From assembly GCA_913009415.1 (NCBI GenBank), contig CAJVYM010000010.1, forward strand, positions 1 through 39,037: a stretch of DNA of 39,037 nt, written 5' to 3'. The notes under the pieces were generated by a model. It had not been told where the DNA came from, searched no databases, and saw only the letters and a list, made by a program, of their open reading frames with translations. The translations under genes were made by a program, and so were the position numbers. Positions 1-10,487 of the stretch are shown here, piece by piece (the stretch's first letter is position 1; every line of letters starts with the position of its first letter). Source of the DNA: an uncultured bacterium (GTDB lineage Bacteria > Bipolaricaulota > Bipolaricaulia > UBA7950 > UBA9294).

Positions 1-2
1 AG

Positions 3-344
3 ACCGTTACCCTGGAGGTACGGCCGGTGCATGTGCGGACTGCGTCCCACACCCGTGGTCATGTATTCGTGGTGATGCTCTCCTACCTGATCATCGCTGA
101 GTTAGCGCGCTGTTGGCGTGCGCTGGATGTAACGGTCAATGAAGCGATCAAACAGCTTGATACCATCTGTGCCACACAGCTGTTGGTCAAAGGGGAGGTG
201 AGCTGCAACCAGATTCCCCGTCCACGGCCATTCTTGCAGCAGCTACTCGAAGCTGCGCAGGTGGCTTTACCGGAGGTACTCTCCAGCAAAGGAGTAACTG
301 TGACCACTAAGAAGAAGCTGACCGCGCGTCGTAAGAAACGGTAA
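3..344 (+). CDS. Transposase C-terminal fragment, IS1634/IS4-like (runs off the left edge)
   Basis: The reading frame is open from the first bases of the window and ends at TAA 342–344, so only the last 113 or so residues are present. The stretch RPVHVRTASHTRGHVFVVML followed by a segment beginning LDVTVNEAIKQLDT resembles the C-terminal end of IS1634-type DDE transposases, where a basic tail (here KKKLTARRKKR) closes the protein. Family assignment comes from recalled sequence similarity only. The catalytic residues would lie to the left of the window, so I cannot say whether the element is intact. It is followed after about 75 bases by the end of the 5S rRNA gene on the other strand. Confidence 0.7.
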   Translation, partial: TVTLEVRPVHVRTASHTRGHVFVVMLSYLIIAELARCWRALDVTVNEAIKQLDTICATQLLVKGEVSCNQIPRPRPFLQQLLEAAQVALPEVLSSKGVTVTTKKKLTARRKKR

Positions 345-421
345 CCCATCTACGCTTTCAGCCACTTACCCTCGCCTTAATTTACGGGAACATCCGTTGT
401 ATACTGCAGACAAAGAAAAAA

Positions 422-538
422 CCAGGCGACGACCTACTCTCCCAGCCCCTCGCGAGACTAGTACCATCGGCGCAGGAGGGCTTAACTGCCGTGTTCGGTA
501 TGGGAACGGGTGTTTCCCCTCCGCCAAATGTCACCTGG
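422..538 (-). rRNA. rrf: 5S ribosomal RNA
   Basis: The minus strand reads CCAGGTGACATTTGGCGGAG and so on, with the conserved CCCGTTCCCATACCGAACAC core and the closing GCGAGGGGCTGGGAGAGTAG segment. Its ends CCAGG and CCTGG pair as the terminal helix I. Length is about 117 nt, normal for 5S. It lies 44 bases downstream of the 23S gene in the same direction, and the two are surely co-transcribed. A run of six T on the transcribed strand (positions 416–421) follows the last helix base directly, so helix I plus the T run may serve as terminator. Confidence 0.95.
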
Positions 539-557
539 AATCTCTATAATATCTTCC

Positions 558-582
558 TTGACAAATGAACAGGGTGTGTATC

Positions 583-590
<8 letters not shown>
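558..590 (-). repeat. 23S processing stem, 3' arm
   Basis: Bases 558–590 are an inverted copy of 3546–3578, matching at 30 of 33 positions. In the RNA, two of the three differences become G-U or U-G pairs and one is an A-C mismatch. The helix brackets the mature 23S sequence, as the RNase III-cut precursor stem does in other bacteria. Confidence 0.85.
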
Positions 591-3545
<2,955 letters not shown>

Positions 3546-3553
<8 letters not shown>

Positions 3554-3578
3554 GATACACACTCTATTCACTTGTCAA
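3546..3578 (-). repeat. 23S processing stem, 5' arm
   Basis: This is the partner of 558–590 and begins in the RNA with TTGACAAGTG. It overlaps the first eight bases of mature 23S and extends 25 bases upstream. RNase III is the expected processing enzyme, and its gene lies about 0.6 kb upstream on the same strand. Confidence 0.85.
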
Positions 3579-3671
3579 TGATCCGTCACGCCCTCGTTAT
3601 GAGCGCAAACAAAAAGTCTACCACCCTCCACACCATCTGTCAAGCTACCATGGAGGGATTCGACAGGGGAT

Positions 3672-3700
3672 ACTTTACCGAAGAATATCCTTCTTGTCAA
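3672..3700 (-). promoter_or_regulatory. Predicted 23S-5S promoter
   Basis: The minus strand reads TTGACA (3700–3695), 17 bases, then TAAAGT (3677–3672). The -35 box is perfect and the spacing ideal. Transcription would start near 3665, about 110 bases before mature 23S. The spacer holds the palindrome GAAGGATATTCTTC (near 3680–3693), which could be a protein-binding site. This promoter explains how the 23S-5S unit can be expressed without an adjacent 16S gene. Confidence 0.65.
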
Positions 3701-3784
3701 GGATAACTGAACTACGCAATCATTGAGGATTACAGATCGATCGATATCATTAACCCACAAAGAGGCGCTTATTCTGACTTGGAT

Positions 3785-4078
3785 TCAACTCTCAAGTGCA
3801 ACTGTCAATGGGGTATGTGTGGAGAAGAATACTTCATACGGTGTTCGAAAGCCAAGTGTCTTCCTCGGCCGATGATTGAGCCGCTCCATCGCTTTCTCGA
3901 CCTCTCCCCTGGTAACACCTACTAGCTCCCTACTCTTAGGAAAGTATTGCCGAATCAACCCGTTCGTGTTCTCGTTCACCCCTCTCTCCCATGCTGAGTA
4001 CAGATGGGTAAAGCGACGCTTCCTGCCTACAAGGCGGGGCACTCTCCGTGGTTCTCGTATATATAATAAGCTCGACAA
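3785..4078 (-). pseudogene. IS30-family transposase remnant, C-terminal part
   Basis: The minus-strand frame encodes YSAWERGVNENTNGLIRQYF, then a segment with LNHRPRKTLGFRTPYEVF, which is the hallmark C-terminal end of IS30-family DDE transposases including the catalytic glutamate region. Recognisable homology starts around position 4025; the N-terminal two thirds are missing. It is therefore a broken copy. It lies between the rRNA promoter and tRNA-Arg. The matching N-terminal part of an IS30 transposase lies on the plus strand at 5126–5471, on the other side of rnc (see findings). Confidence 0.8.
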
Positions 4079-4098
4079 TAAATCGATCTTTGTGCTGC

Positions 4099-4176
<78 letters not shown>

Positions 4177-4178
4177 AT

Positions 4179-4871
4179 TTAGAATTCTTCGAGCATCAAG
4201 TATAACTGCTTGGCCGCCGCTTGCTCGGCCTCTTTCTTGGTTCTCCCACGCCCATTTCCTCGGTGGCCAGCTACAGCAACCGTCACCGTAAATTGCGCGC
4301 GGTGCGCCTTGCCGTTTGTCTCTGTCACCGTATAAGTCGGGCGGCATGAGAAAAGGCGCTGGGCAGTCTCCTGCAGCAGGCTCTTGTAGTCGCCGGTGGC
4401 GGACTGCTCGTTCATACAGCGCTCGATTTCATCCTTCAGATAGCGAATGATAAATCGTGCTGCATAAGAGAATCCGCGTTCGAGGAATATCACACCCATC
4501 AGCGCTTCAAACGCATTCCCCATGTTGTTTGGGCGTTCGCGGCCATGGTTCGCCTCTTCGCCCTTTCCCAGACGCAAATAGAGTGGGAGACCGATCTCCT
4601 TTGCCTTCTCGGCGAGCATCGGTCGGCTAACGACCACGGACTTCGCCTTGGTAAGCTGCCCTTCGTCATCGTCCGGATACTGTTTGAATAGGTAACTCGT
4701 CACCGCAAGCCCGATCACCGCGTCGCCGAGGAACTCCAACCTCTCATTCGAGCCGCGCGGATCATTCTTCTCATTGGAATACGAACTGTGGAGAAGAGCC
4801 TGTTCCAACACCTCTGGAGCAATCTTCAACCGGAGCTTCTTTGCTAGCTCCTCAACGGGTCTTGCTTTCAT
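4179..4871 (-). CDS. rnc: Ribonuclease III
   Basis: The 230-residue product is a double-strand-specific endoribonuclease that matures rRNA precursors and cleaves structured mRNAs. The catalytic domain holds the signature NERLEFLGDAV (residues 42–52) with the metal-binding Glu46 and Asp50. The second half of the active site reads NNMGNAFEALMG, with Glu122 conserved but Asn119 where Escherichia coli has Asp114. A double-stranded-RNA-binding domain spans about 160–230 (DYKSLLQE at its start, GRGRTKKEAEQAAA near its end). The length is normal for the family. The ATG at 4871 has an upstream GAAGGAAG. The gene is followed at once by tRNA-Arg and, beyond IS30 debris, by 23S rRNA, its expected substrate. 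Confidence 0.95.
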   Translation of the reverse strand: MKARPVEELAKKLRLKIAPEVLEQALLHSSYSNEKNDPRGSNERLEFLGDAVIGLAVTSYLFKQYPDDDEGQLTKAKSVVVSRPMLAEKAKEIGLPLYLRLGKGEEANHGRERPNNMGNAFEALMGVIFLERGFSYAARFIIRYLKDEIERCMNEQSATGDYKSLLQETAQRLFSCRPTYTVTETNGKAHRAQFTVTVAVAGHRGNGRGRTKKEAEQAAAKQLYLMLEEF

Positions 4872-4937
4872 GAATATCTACTTCCTTCGCTCGACCGCCC
4901 TGAGGATTAACCGATCGACAGCCGACATGTCTGGCAT

Positions 4938-4966
4938 ATTATCCGCCTTTCAGCCCGATGCGGCAA
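4938..4966 (-). promoter_or_regulatory. Predicted rnc promoter
   Basis: The minus strand shows TTGCCG, 17 bases, then GATAAT. It predicts a start near 4931 and a 60-base leader for rnc. The rest of the gap 4872–5125 shows no gene that I can support. Confidence 0.45.
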
Positions 4967-5125
4967 CCACAAGCCACGAAAAGTAAAAAACCGCAGCAAG
5001 CTGCGAGGCATTGAGAAGCAAAGTCGGCGGATTCAACTAGTAAGTACAACTTTGGGACTGGTCTAACAGGATGAGCTGCGGTAGCATCCACAGTGCCATC
5101 CAGGCTATGAAACAAAGGAGCACTG

Positions 5126-5471
5126 ATGAACACGTACACGCAAGCTCACCGAACAAGAACGACACCAGATCTACGCGCTAAAGTAAGCGGGACGCAACAA
5201 CAACGAGATCGCAGCATTCCTGGGTCGTCACAAGTCGACGATCGGCCGGGAGATAGAGCGCAACCAGGCTATGGGAGAATACCAGCCTGAGCAAGCACAC
5301 CGTCTGACGCTAGCACGCAGGCGAGCTAAGCTACGTCCTCGTTTTTGCGGTTCTGTGTGGACGAAGGTGGAACTGTTGCTACAGCTGGACTGGAGTCCAC
5401 AACAGATATCAGGGAGGCTCAAGGGGGATACTAACCCGGCCAGTGACATTTGTCGATGCGGGAAAAGGTAG
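5126..5471 (+). pseudogene. IS30-family transposase remnant, N-terminal part with stop codon and frameshift
   Basis: Reading from 5142 the frame encodes KLTEQERHQIYALK, then an in-frame TAA (5184–5186), then AGRNNNEIAAFLGRHKSTIG and, further on, YQPEQAHRL and DWSPQQISGRLK. These match the helix-turn-helix N-terminal third of IS30-family transposases. The likely start ATG at 5126 is in a different frame, so there is also a frameshift near the start. Homology ends after ISGRLK (about 5425) and the frame closes at 5471. The gene cannot make an active protein. It faces away from the other IS30 fragment at 3785–4078. Confidence 0.75.
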
Positions 5472-5584
5472 TCCCGATGGAGACAGTTGACTGTCAAGCA
5501 CTGCCTTATAATGTAGTTCATATTTCATGCATTTTTTTATATCTTTTATAGTTAGTTTAGGTCTTATCATACGTAAGCGCGCTA

Positions 5585-5612
5585 TTGACTCTGGAGGTGA
5601 TATCGCTATACT
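5585..5612 (+). promoter_or_regulatory. Predicted promoter of the lamin-tail protein gene
   Basis: TTGACT, 16 bases, then TATACT. It predicts a start near 5619 and a leader of about 55 bases before the ATG at 5674. Confidence 0.5.
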
Positions 5613-5673
5613 GGAGATGCACGCAAAGCAAGGAGCGTGTAACCACAGCAGAAAAACATACAAGGAGGGAGGC

Positions 5674-6567
5674 ATGCGGAGAAAGATAGTGTTAGGGATC
5701 CTTATCGTGGCTCTAGTGGGAGTAGGCGTGTATGCACAAGGGATTGTAATAAACGAAGTGGCGTGGGCGGGAACAGCAGCTAACACCAGTGATGAATGGA
5801 TCGAGCTGTACAATGTGACGGATCAGCCGGTCGATCTGAGCGGATGGACTCTCACTTTTGGTGACACTGTCATCGATCTCGGAGAGGCAGCGAACACGAT
5901 CATCGAGCCGGGTGGATACTTCCTGCTTGAGCGAACGGACGATGATACTGTCTCCGATGTTGCTGCCGATCTGATCTACACTGGAGGCTTGACCAATTCA
6001 GGAATGGTGCTGAATCTGCTCGATCAAACGGAAACGGTGGTCGATACAGCGAATGCTGGCGTAGAGAAGGGCTGGGCGGCTGGAAGTAACAAGAATGGAG
6101 CGATACCGTACGCGACGATGGAGCGGATCGATCCGACCGGGCCGGATGTCCCCAGCAACTGGGCATCGAACAACGGATTGATCACATGCGGACACGACGC
6201 AGCCGGAGAAGCGATCAACGGAACTCCGCGGGCTAAGAATTCGGCGACGATCGTTTGGGAGACGGTCCCGACCGTGACGATAACCGCCCCCTCCGAGGAG
6301 GGACAGGCCGTGAGCGGTGACTTCATCATCGCGTGGCAGGCGCAGGACCCGGACGGCGACGATGCTGCGCTACAGGTGAATATCTACGTATCAACAGATG
6401 GTGGTGACACCTTCTCGCCCCTGGTGACCGGCCTGATAGGCAGTTCCTACGTGTGGGACACGACAGAGGTGGAGAACGGCGATCACTACCTGCTGAAGGT
6501 GAGCGTAAAGGACGTAGATGGGAACATTGGCGAGGCGATGAGCCCGCTGTTTTCTGTGGCGAACTGA
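5674..6567 (+). CDS. Secreted lamin-tail-domain protein
   Basis: The 297-residue product starts at an ATG preceded by AAGGAGGG (5663–5670); the frame is open further upstream but without a better start. Residues 1–21 form a signal peptide ending in VGVYAQ. Residues 24 to about 130 match a lamin tail domain (INEVAWAG, DEWIELYN and LSGWTL are typical), an immunoglobulin-like fold found in many exported bacterial proteins. A C-terminal domain from about 205 (PTVTITAPSEEG) to the end looks like a fibronectin or Ig-like repeat with QDPDGDDAALQVNIYVSTDG. No catalytic motif is visible. An envelope or surface role such as adhesion is likely but unproven. It stands alone, and the next gene converges on it with a two-base gap. 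Confidence 0.85.
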   Translation: MRRKIVLGILIVALVGVGVYAQGIVINEVAWAGTAANTSDEWIELYNVTDQPVDLSGWTLTFGDTVIDLGEAANTIIEPGGYFLLERTDDDTVSDVAADLIYTGGLTNSGMVLNLLDQTETVVDTANAGVEKGWAAGSNKNGAIPYATMERIDPTGPDVPSNWASNNGLITCGHDAAGEAINGTPRAKNSATIVWETVPTVTITAPSEEGQAVSGDFIIAWQAQDPDGDDAALQVNIYVSTDGGDTFSPLVTGLIGSSYVWDTTEVENGDHYLLKVSVKDVDGNIGEAMSPLFSVAN

Positions 6568-6569
6568 GA

Positions 6570-7448
6570 TCAGGGATCGGGAGAGATGCCACACAGTTCC
6601 TTGATCTCGTCCATGTGTGCGTACGCTTCTTCTTTCCCGGCGTCGATCGCTTCCGCCACGTGCTCGAAGGCAAGCATCGTGATCCAGCCTACTTTGGGGC
6701 GCAGGAGGATGAAGCGGCCATCGACTCGCTGGCTGGCACTCTCCATCTGAAGGCGGGTTAGTTTGTGCGAGGTGATGCGCTGGGATTGGAGGAGGGCGTC
6801 GAGTGTGGTCTTGACGCTGCGCGTGAGGGGAGCGCCGATGTCTACGGCGATGACAGCGTCGGCGCCCATGTCGATCGTGACACTGGCTGGAACCTTGTCG
6901 ATCACCCCGCCATCGATCAGGTATCGCCCCTGATACTCTACTGGAGAGAACGTCCCCGGGATCGCTGCACTGGCGACCACGGCCTTGTACAGCTTGCCTT
7001 CGGTCAGAACGACCCGTCCCCCCGTTTCCAGGTCAGCAGCCACTACCGTAAACGGGATCAGGGTATCCGAGAAGTCTTTGTTCGCGGTCAAGAGCGAGAA
7101 TAGCTCATAGACGCGCGCCAGGTCTTGAGGAAAGCCATTACTCGCGTGCCAGTCTGACCCGCGCACGTACTCGATTAGTCCGCGACCGATGGCCTTTTGC
7201 ACCTCACGAATGGTGCTCTCTGAAACCTGGAGGAGCTCGTTTATGTCTAGACAGGAAACGAGCCGACGCAACCTGTCAAGGTCCATTCCCAGCGCCCTGG
7301 CCGCGCCGATGACAGCTCCCATGCTCGTTCCGCTGATGAAATCAAGAGGAATGTCGTTCTCGGTTAGCGCGATGAGCACGCCCAAGTGAGCAAAACCGCG
7401 CGCCCCACCGCCGCCAAGGGCGAGGCCGATCTTCCTTCTCTCTGGCAA
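6570..7448 (-). CDS. Patatin-like phospholipase (RssA/YchK type)
   Basis: The 292-residue product has every motif of the bacterial patatin family: oxyanion loop GGGGARG (12–18), nucleophile elbow GTSMG with Ser42, and catalytic Asp179 in LIDGG. It should be a Ser-Asp lipid acyl hydrolase, cytoplasmic or loosely membrane-bound since no signal peptide is seen. The substrate cannot be told from sequence. The best start is TTG at 7448, six bases after the AAGGGGGGA block that can act as ribosome-binding site. That block also pairs with an upstream CCCCCC run (separate entry). The gene follows groEL by 60 bases on the same strand and may be read from the groESL transcript. Confidence 0.9.
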   Translation of the reverse strand: MPERRKIGLALGGGGARGFAHLGVLIALTENDIPLDFISGTSMGAVIGAARALGMDLDRLRRLVSCLDINELLQVSESTIREVQKAIGRGLIEYVRGSDWHASNGFPQDLARVYELFSLLTANKDFSDTLIPFTVVAADLETGGRVVLTEGKLYKAVVASAAIPGTFSPVEYQGRYLIDGGVIDKVPASVTIDMGADAVIAVDIGAPLTRSVKTTLDALLQSQRITSHKLTRLQMESASQRVDGRFILLRPKVGWITMLAFEHVAEAIDAGKEEAYAHMDEIKELCGISPDP

Positions 7449-7453
7449 AGTAA

Positions 7454-7491
7454 TCCCCCCTTCGTCGGATGATAAGCTGGCAAAGGGGGGA
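7454..7491 (-). promoter_or_regulatory. Hairpin between groEL and the patatin gene, covering the ribosome-binding site
   Basis: Bases 7454–7462 (plus strand TCCCCCCTT) pair perfectly with 7483–7491 (AAGGGGGGA), leaving a 20-base loop. In the minus-strand RNA the 3' arm is the only Shine-Dalgarno candidate for the patatin gene. There is no U run, so it is not an ordinary terminator. Confidence 0.5.
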
Positions 7492-7508
7492 AGACAACTA
7501 GCTTTCGA

Positions 7509-9131
7509 TTAGTAAGGCATTCCACCCGGCATTCCGCCCGGCATCGCCGGCGTCTCTTCTTTTTCCTTGATGTCGGCGACGAGCGCATCGGTGGTGAGGA
7601 GCATCCCCGCGATGGAGACGGCATTCTGCAGCGCAGAGCGAGTCACCTTGGTCGGATCGATGATCCCGGCATCGAACATGTCGCGGTAGGATTCGGAGAG
7701 TACGTCGAATCCGACGCCCGGCTTCTCTTTCTTCACTCGCTCTACGATGATCGCTCCCTCGAAACCGGCGTTGTTCGCCAGTTGACGAAGGGGAGCCTCG
7801 ATGGCGCGACGGATGATCTTCACCCCTACAACCTCGTCACCATCAACCTTGAGTTCGTCGAGCTTGTTGGCTGCGTTCAACAGGGCGGTACCGCCACCGG
7901 GGAGGATTCCCTCGTCTACCGCGGCCTTCGTCGCTTCGAGGGCGTCTTCCATGCGGTGTTTCTTCTCCGAGAGCTCTGTCTCGGTTGCCGCACCGACCTT
8001 GATCACAGCGACACCGCCGGCGAGCTTGGCCTTGCGCTCTTCCAGCTTCTCGCGGTCATAGTCCGAATCGGTGTTCTCGATTTGCGCTTCGATCTGCTCG
8101 ATGCGTCCTTTGATCGCGTCCGAGGAGCCGTTTCCGCCGACGATGGTCGTATTGCTCCCATCGACCTTCACGTGCTCGGCGCGCCCGAGCATGTCGAGCG
8201 TCGTGTCCTTGATCATCATTCCCGCATCCTCGGCTATTACGGTTCCACCAGTGAGGATAGCGAGGTCCTCAAGCATCGCCTTGCGGCGGTCGCCGAAGCC
8301 AGGAGCCTTGACTGCACAGCTAGAAAAGGTTCCCTTCAGTTTGTTCAACACCAACGTAGTCAGCGATTCACCGGTGATGTCCTTGGCGATGATCAAGAGC
8401 GGCTTGCCGCTCTGAGCGATCTTCTCCAGCAACGGAACGAGGTCGGCTGCGTTCTTTAGCTCTTGATCCGTAATCATGATGTACGGGTTTTCGAGGACGA
8501 CTTCCATCTTCTTGGGGTCGGTCACGAAGTAGGGTGAGATGTACTCGCGATCGAACTGCATCCCTTCGACGACGTTGTAGTAACTGGAGATAGTGTCGGA
8601 GTCTTCCACGGTGATTACGCCGTCATCGCCGACCGCTTCCATGGCATCGGCGATAATCTTCCCGATCGCCTCATCGTTTGCGGAGATCGTAGCTACCTGT
8701 GCAGTCTCGTCTTTTGTCTTCAGAGCGCGGCTCTGTTCTTTTAGGCCCTCGACGATCTTCTCCGCACCCTTCTCTAATCCACGCTTAAGTTCCATCGGAT
8801 TGGCCCCGGCAGCGAGGTTCTTGAACCCCTCCTCGATCATCGCGTGAGCGAGGATCGTCGCTGTCGTCGTCCCGTCACCGGCAATGTCGTTTGTCTTGGA
8901 GGCGACCTCTTTCACGAGCTGCGCGCCCATGTTCTCGTAGGGATCCTTGTACTCCTGCTCCTGGGCGATCGTCACTCCATCGTTTGTGATGTCTGGGCTA
9001 CCGAACTTCTTGTCGATGATCACGTTTCGACCGCGCGGCCCAAGTGTGATGCGGACAGCGTCTGCCAGCTTGTCGATCCCCGCTTTCATGCGGCGACGTG
9101 CTTCATCACCGAATACTACTTCCTTTGCCAT
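7509..9131 (-). CDS. groEL: Chaperonin GroEL (Hsp60)
   Basis: The 540-residue product is the subunit of the ATP-driven tetradecameric folding chamber. It is conserved along its whole length: [11 protein letters not shown] near residue 28, the ATP-site motif [12 protein letters not shown] near 81, and the apical and C-terminal segments including [11 protein letters not shown]. It ends in the flexible GGM tail [14 protein letters not shown] at 9131 is preceded by AAAGGGGGAA. The gene follows groES after 18 bases in the usual order. This appears to be a single ordinary copy with no visible oddity. Regulation should be through the CIRCE-like site upstream of groES. Confidence 0.99.
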   Translation of the reverse strand: MAKEVVFGDEARRRMKAGIDKLADAVRITLGPRGRNVIIDKKFGSPDITNDGVTIAQEQEYKDPYENMGAQLVKEVASKTNDIAGDGTTTATILAHAMIEEGFKNLAAGANPMELKRGLEKGAEKIVEGLKEQSRALKTKDETAQVATISANDEAIGKIIADAMEAVGDDGVITVEDSDTISSYYNVVEGMQFDREYISPYFVTDPKKMEVVLENPYIMITDQELKNAADLVPLLEKIAQSGKPLLIIAKDITGESLTTLVLNKLKGTFSSCAVKAPGFGDRRKAMLEDLAILTGGTVIAEDAGMMIKDTTLDMLGRAEHVKVDGSNTTIVGGNGSSDAIKGRIEQIEAQIENTDSDYDREKLEERKAKLAGGVAVIKVGAATETELSEKKHRMEDALEATKAAVDEGILPGGGTALLNAANKLDELKVDGDEVVGVKIIRRAIEAPLRQLANNAGFEGAIIVERVKKEKPGVGFDVLSESYRDMFDAGIIDPTKVTRSALQNAVSIAGMLLTTDALVADIKEKEETPAMPGGMPGGMPY

Positions 9132-9149
9132 GTTAAATTCCCCCTTTAC

Positions 9150-9419
9150 CTACTCAATGACCGCGAGAACGTCGCTCTCTTTGACAAGCAGCAGCTTCTC
9201 ATCATCGACTTCGATCTCTGTACCAGCGAAGCTGGAGACGATGATCTCATTGCCCTTCTTGACAGTGAACTTCTCGTCGGTCCCCAGTTCTAGTACCTTC
9301 GCACGCACTACCTTGTCGCTTTTCGCGCTCTCCGGAAGGACAATCCCTCCTGATGTTTTCCTCTCTTCTTGCTCGACTTTCTTCGCCAGGATTCGCTTTC
9401 CCAATGGTTTGATCTTCAT
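9150..9419 (-). CDS. groES: Co-chaperonin GroES
   Basis: The 89-residue product is the heptameric lid of GroEL. It starts MKIKPLGKRILAKKVEQEE, a normal family N-terminus, followed by the mobile-loop sequence with GGIVLPESAK at residues 24–33 and the C-terminal KESDVLAVIE. The ATG at 9419 has an AAGGAGGGG ribosome-binding site (9431–9439). It is the first gene of the groES-groEL transcript. Confidence 0.98.
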   Translation of the reverse strand: MKIKPLGKRILAKKVEQEERKTSGGIVLPESAKSDKVVRAKVLELGTDEKFTVKKGNEIIVSSFAGTEIEVDDEKLLLVKESDVLAVIE

Positions 9420-9445
9420 CCTTCTATCCCCTCCTTATGGGTTTG

Positions 9446-9472
9446 TTAGCACTCGCGCAACCAGTTTGCTAA
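9446..9472 (-). promoter_or_regulatory. CIRCE-like HrcA operator
   Basis: The plus strand reads TTAGCACTC, nine bases, then GTTTGCTAA. The consensus is TTAGCACTC-N9-GAGTGCTAA, so the left arm is perfect, the spacing exact, and the right arm differs at two positions. It lies at the expected transcription start of groES, the classic place for HrcA repression. hrcA itself is not in the window. Confidence 0.8.
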
Positions 9473-9476
9473 ACGT

Positions 9477-9505
9477 ATTGTAACCGGCGACCTTTTGTAC
9501 GTCAA
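9477..9505 (-). promoter_or_regulatory. Predicted groESL promoter
   Basis: The minus strand shows TTGACG, 17 bases, then TACAAT. Transcription would begin near 9470, inside the CIRCE-like site, so repressor binding would block initiation. Confidence 0.7.
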
Positions 9506-9519
9506 GAGGAAGACGAAAG

Positions 9520-9548
9520 TTGCTTTACATAAAGGAAATGAGTACATT
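9520..9548 (+). promoter_or_regulatory. Predicted promoter of the DUF2227-type gene, abutting the start codon
   Basis: TTGCTT, 17 bases, then TACATT. Only six bases separate the -10 box from ATG 9555, so the predicted transcript would begin at or next to the start codon. Confidence 0.5.
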
Positions 9549-9554
9549 AAACCC

Positions 9555-10022
9555 ATGCCGTCGGGTAAGGTACACCTGCGAATTGAGATGATCATCCTCG
9601 TGGCGTTGATCGCTGTTGGTTGTTATCTCTCTCAAGTGAGGCTCGTATCCGGTGCCTATGCCGGCGTTTTCCTTGGAGCGTATCTATTCTCCAGCTTGTT
9701 CCTCAGCCCCGATCTTGATCTGAAGCGGAGCGACCCATTTCGGCGTTGGGGACTGGCGCGCGTGCTGTGGGTTCCCTATGCCCGCTTGTTCCATCATCGC
9801 GCCCTGTCCCATCATATTATCCTCGGGCCGCTGACACGCATCGCCTACCTGGGCGGGATCGTATCGCTCGCGTTGATTGCTATCCTGCATCTCACTGGAT
9901 GGCAAGTACGGTTCTCCGTTCTACAGTGGCCAGTGATTGCTGCACTCCTGTGCGGTCTCTATCTGCCAAACCAGATCCACACCATCGCCGATGCTGTGTG
10001 GTCGGCGCTTCGCCGTCGCTAA
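9555..10022 (+). CDS. Membrane protein of the DUF2227 (putative metal-binding) type
   Basis: The chosen start gives 155 residues beginning MPSGKVHLRIE, which fits the usual N-terminus of DUF2227 proteins; the frame extends 20 codons upstream through a TTG but that part overlaps the groESL promoter. Several hydrophobic segments are visible (about 12–30, 35–50, 95–115, 125–140). Conserved polar motifs lie between them: SPDLDLKRSDPFRRWG, then FHHRALSHHIILGP, rich in His and Asp and a plausible metal site, similar in layout to membrane-bound YdjM/LexA-regulated hydrolase families. The function is unknown. No Shine-Dalgarno sequence precedes the ATG; the promoter lies directly upstream. Confidence 0.75.
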   Translation: MPSGKVHLRIEMIILVALIAVGCYLSQVRLVSGAYAGVFLGAYLFSSLFLSPDLDLKRSDPFRRWGLARVLWVPYARLFHHRALSHHIILGPLTRIAYLGGIVSLALIAILHLTGWQVRFSVLQWPVIAALLCGLYLPNQIHTIADAVWSALRRR

Positions 10023-10026
10023 GGTG

Positions 10027-10055
10027 TTGTGATGTGCTTTTCCCGCCCCTATAAT
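10027..10055 (+). promoter_or_regulatory. Predicted rlpA promoter, abutting the start codon
   Basis: TTGTGA, 17 bases, then a perfect TATAAT. The ATG at 10063 begins seven bases after the -10 box, so transcription is predicted to start at about the A of the start codon. Confidence 0.6.
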
Positions 10056-10062
10056 GGGTGGT

Positions 10063-10446
10063 ATGAAGGAATGGATCCTGTACCTGATCTCGGTGGCAGC
10101 GGTGATCGGTGCGATAGTGCTGTGGCAAGTGGCCGGTCCGTACTACGAAGTTGGGATTGCGTCCTGGTATGGTCCGGGGTTTCAGGGGAACCATACGGCC
10201 AATGGCGAGATCTACGATATGAACGGAATCAGCGCCGCCCATAAGAGCCTTCCCTTTGGCACAGTCGTGAGGGTGGTTGACCTGGATACAGGTAGGAGCG
10301 TGGTCGTGCGAATCAACGACCGCGGACCATTCATCAAGGGAAGGATTATCGACCTCTCGAAAGGGGCGGCCGAGAAACTGGGGATCATTGATAAGGGGAT
10401 TGCCCATGTCGGGTTGCGCATCGTACGCTGGCCGGCGGGTGAGTGA
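10063..10446 (+). CDS. rlpA: RlpA-like septal lytic transglycosylase / rare lipoprotein A family protein
   Basis: The 127-residue product has one N-terminal membrane anchor or signal (residues 4–22, no lipobox cysteine) and then a compact double-psi beta-barrel. The barrel carries GIASWYGPGFQG, the ANGEIYDMN segment, AAHKSLPFGTVVRV, and RINDRGPFIKGRIIDLS with the catalytic-type Asp. Family members cleave peptidoglycan strands lacking stem peptides at the division septum. There is no SPOR domain, so this is the short form. An alternative ATG lies at 10054 in the same frame, but it overlaps the -10 box. The short form is common, and I am confident about the family but not about enzymatic activity. 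Confidence 0.9.
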   Translation: MKEWILYLISVAAVIGAIVLWQVAGPYYEVGIASWYGPGFQGNHTANGEIYDMNGISAAHKSLPFGTVVRVVDLDTGRSVVVRINDRGPFIKGRIIDLSKGAAEKLGIIDKGIAHVGLRIVRWPAGE

Positions 10447-10487
10447 TCCGTCATTCATAGCGCGAAGAAAACAGGAGTGACGAAGCG

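Noticed and set aside
3556-3578. TTGACA inside the 23S processing stem as a second rRNA promoter
   Set aside because: A start from it would fall within mature 23S, and the sequence is explained by the stem. The promoter at 3672–3700 is a better candidate.
4939-5139. 66-codon minus-strand frame upstream of rnc
   Set aside because: It overlaps the predicted rnc promoter, has no ribosome-binding site and no recognisable pattern.
7782-8459. Long plus-strand frame opposite groEL
   Set aside because: It is a shadow of a highly biased conserved gene; no start signal or family similarity.
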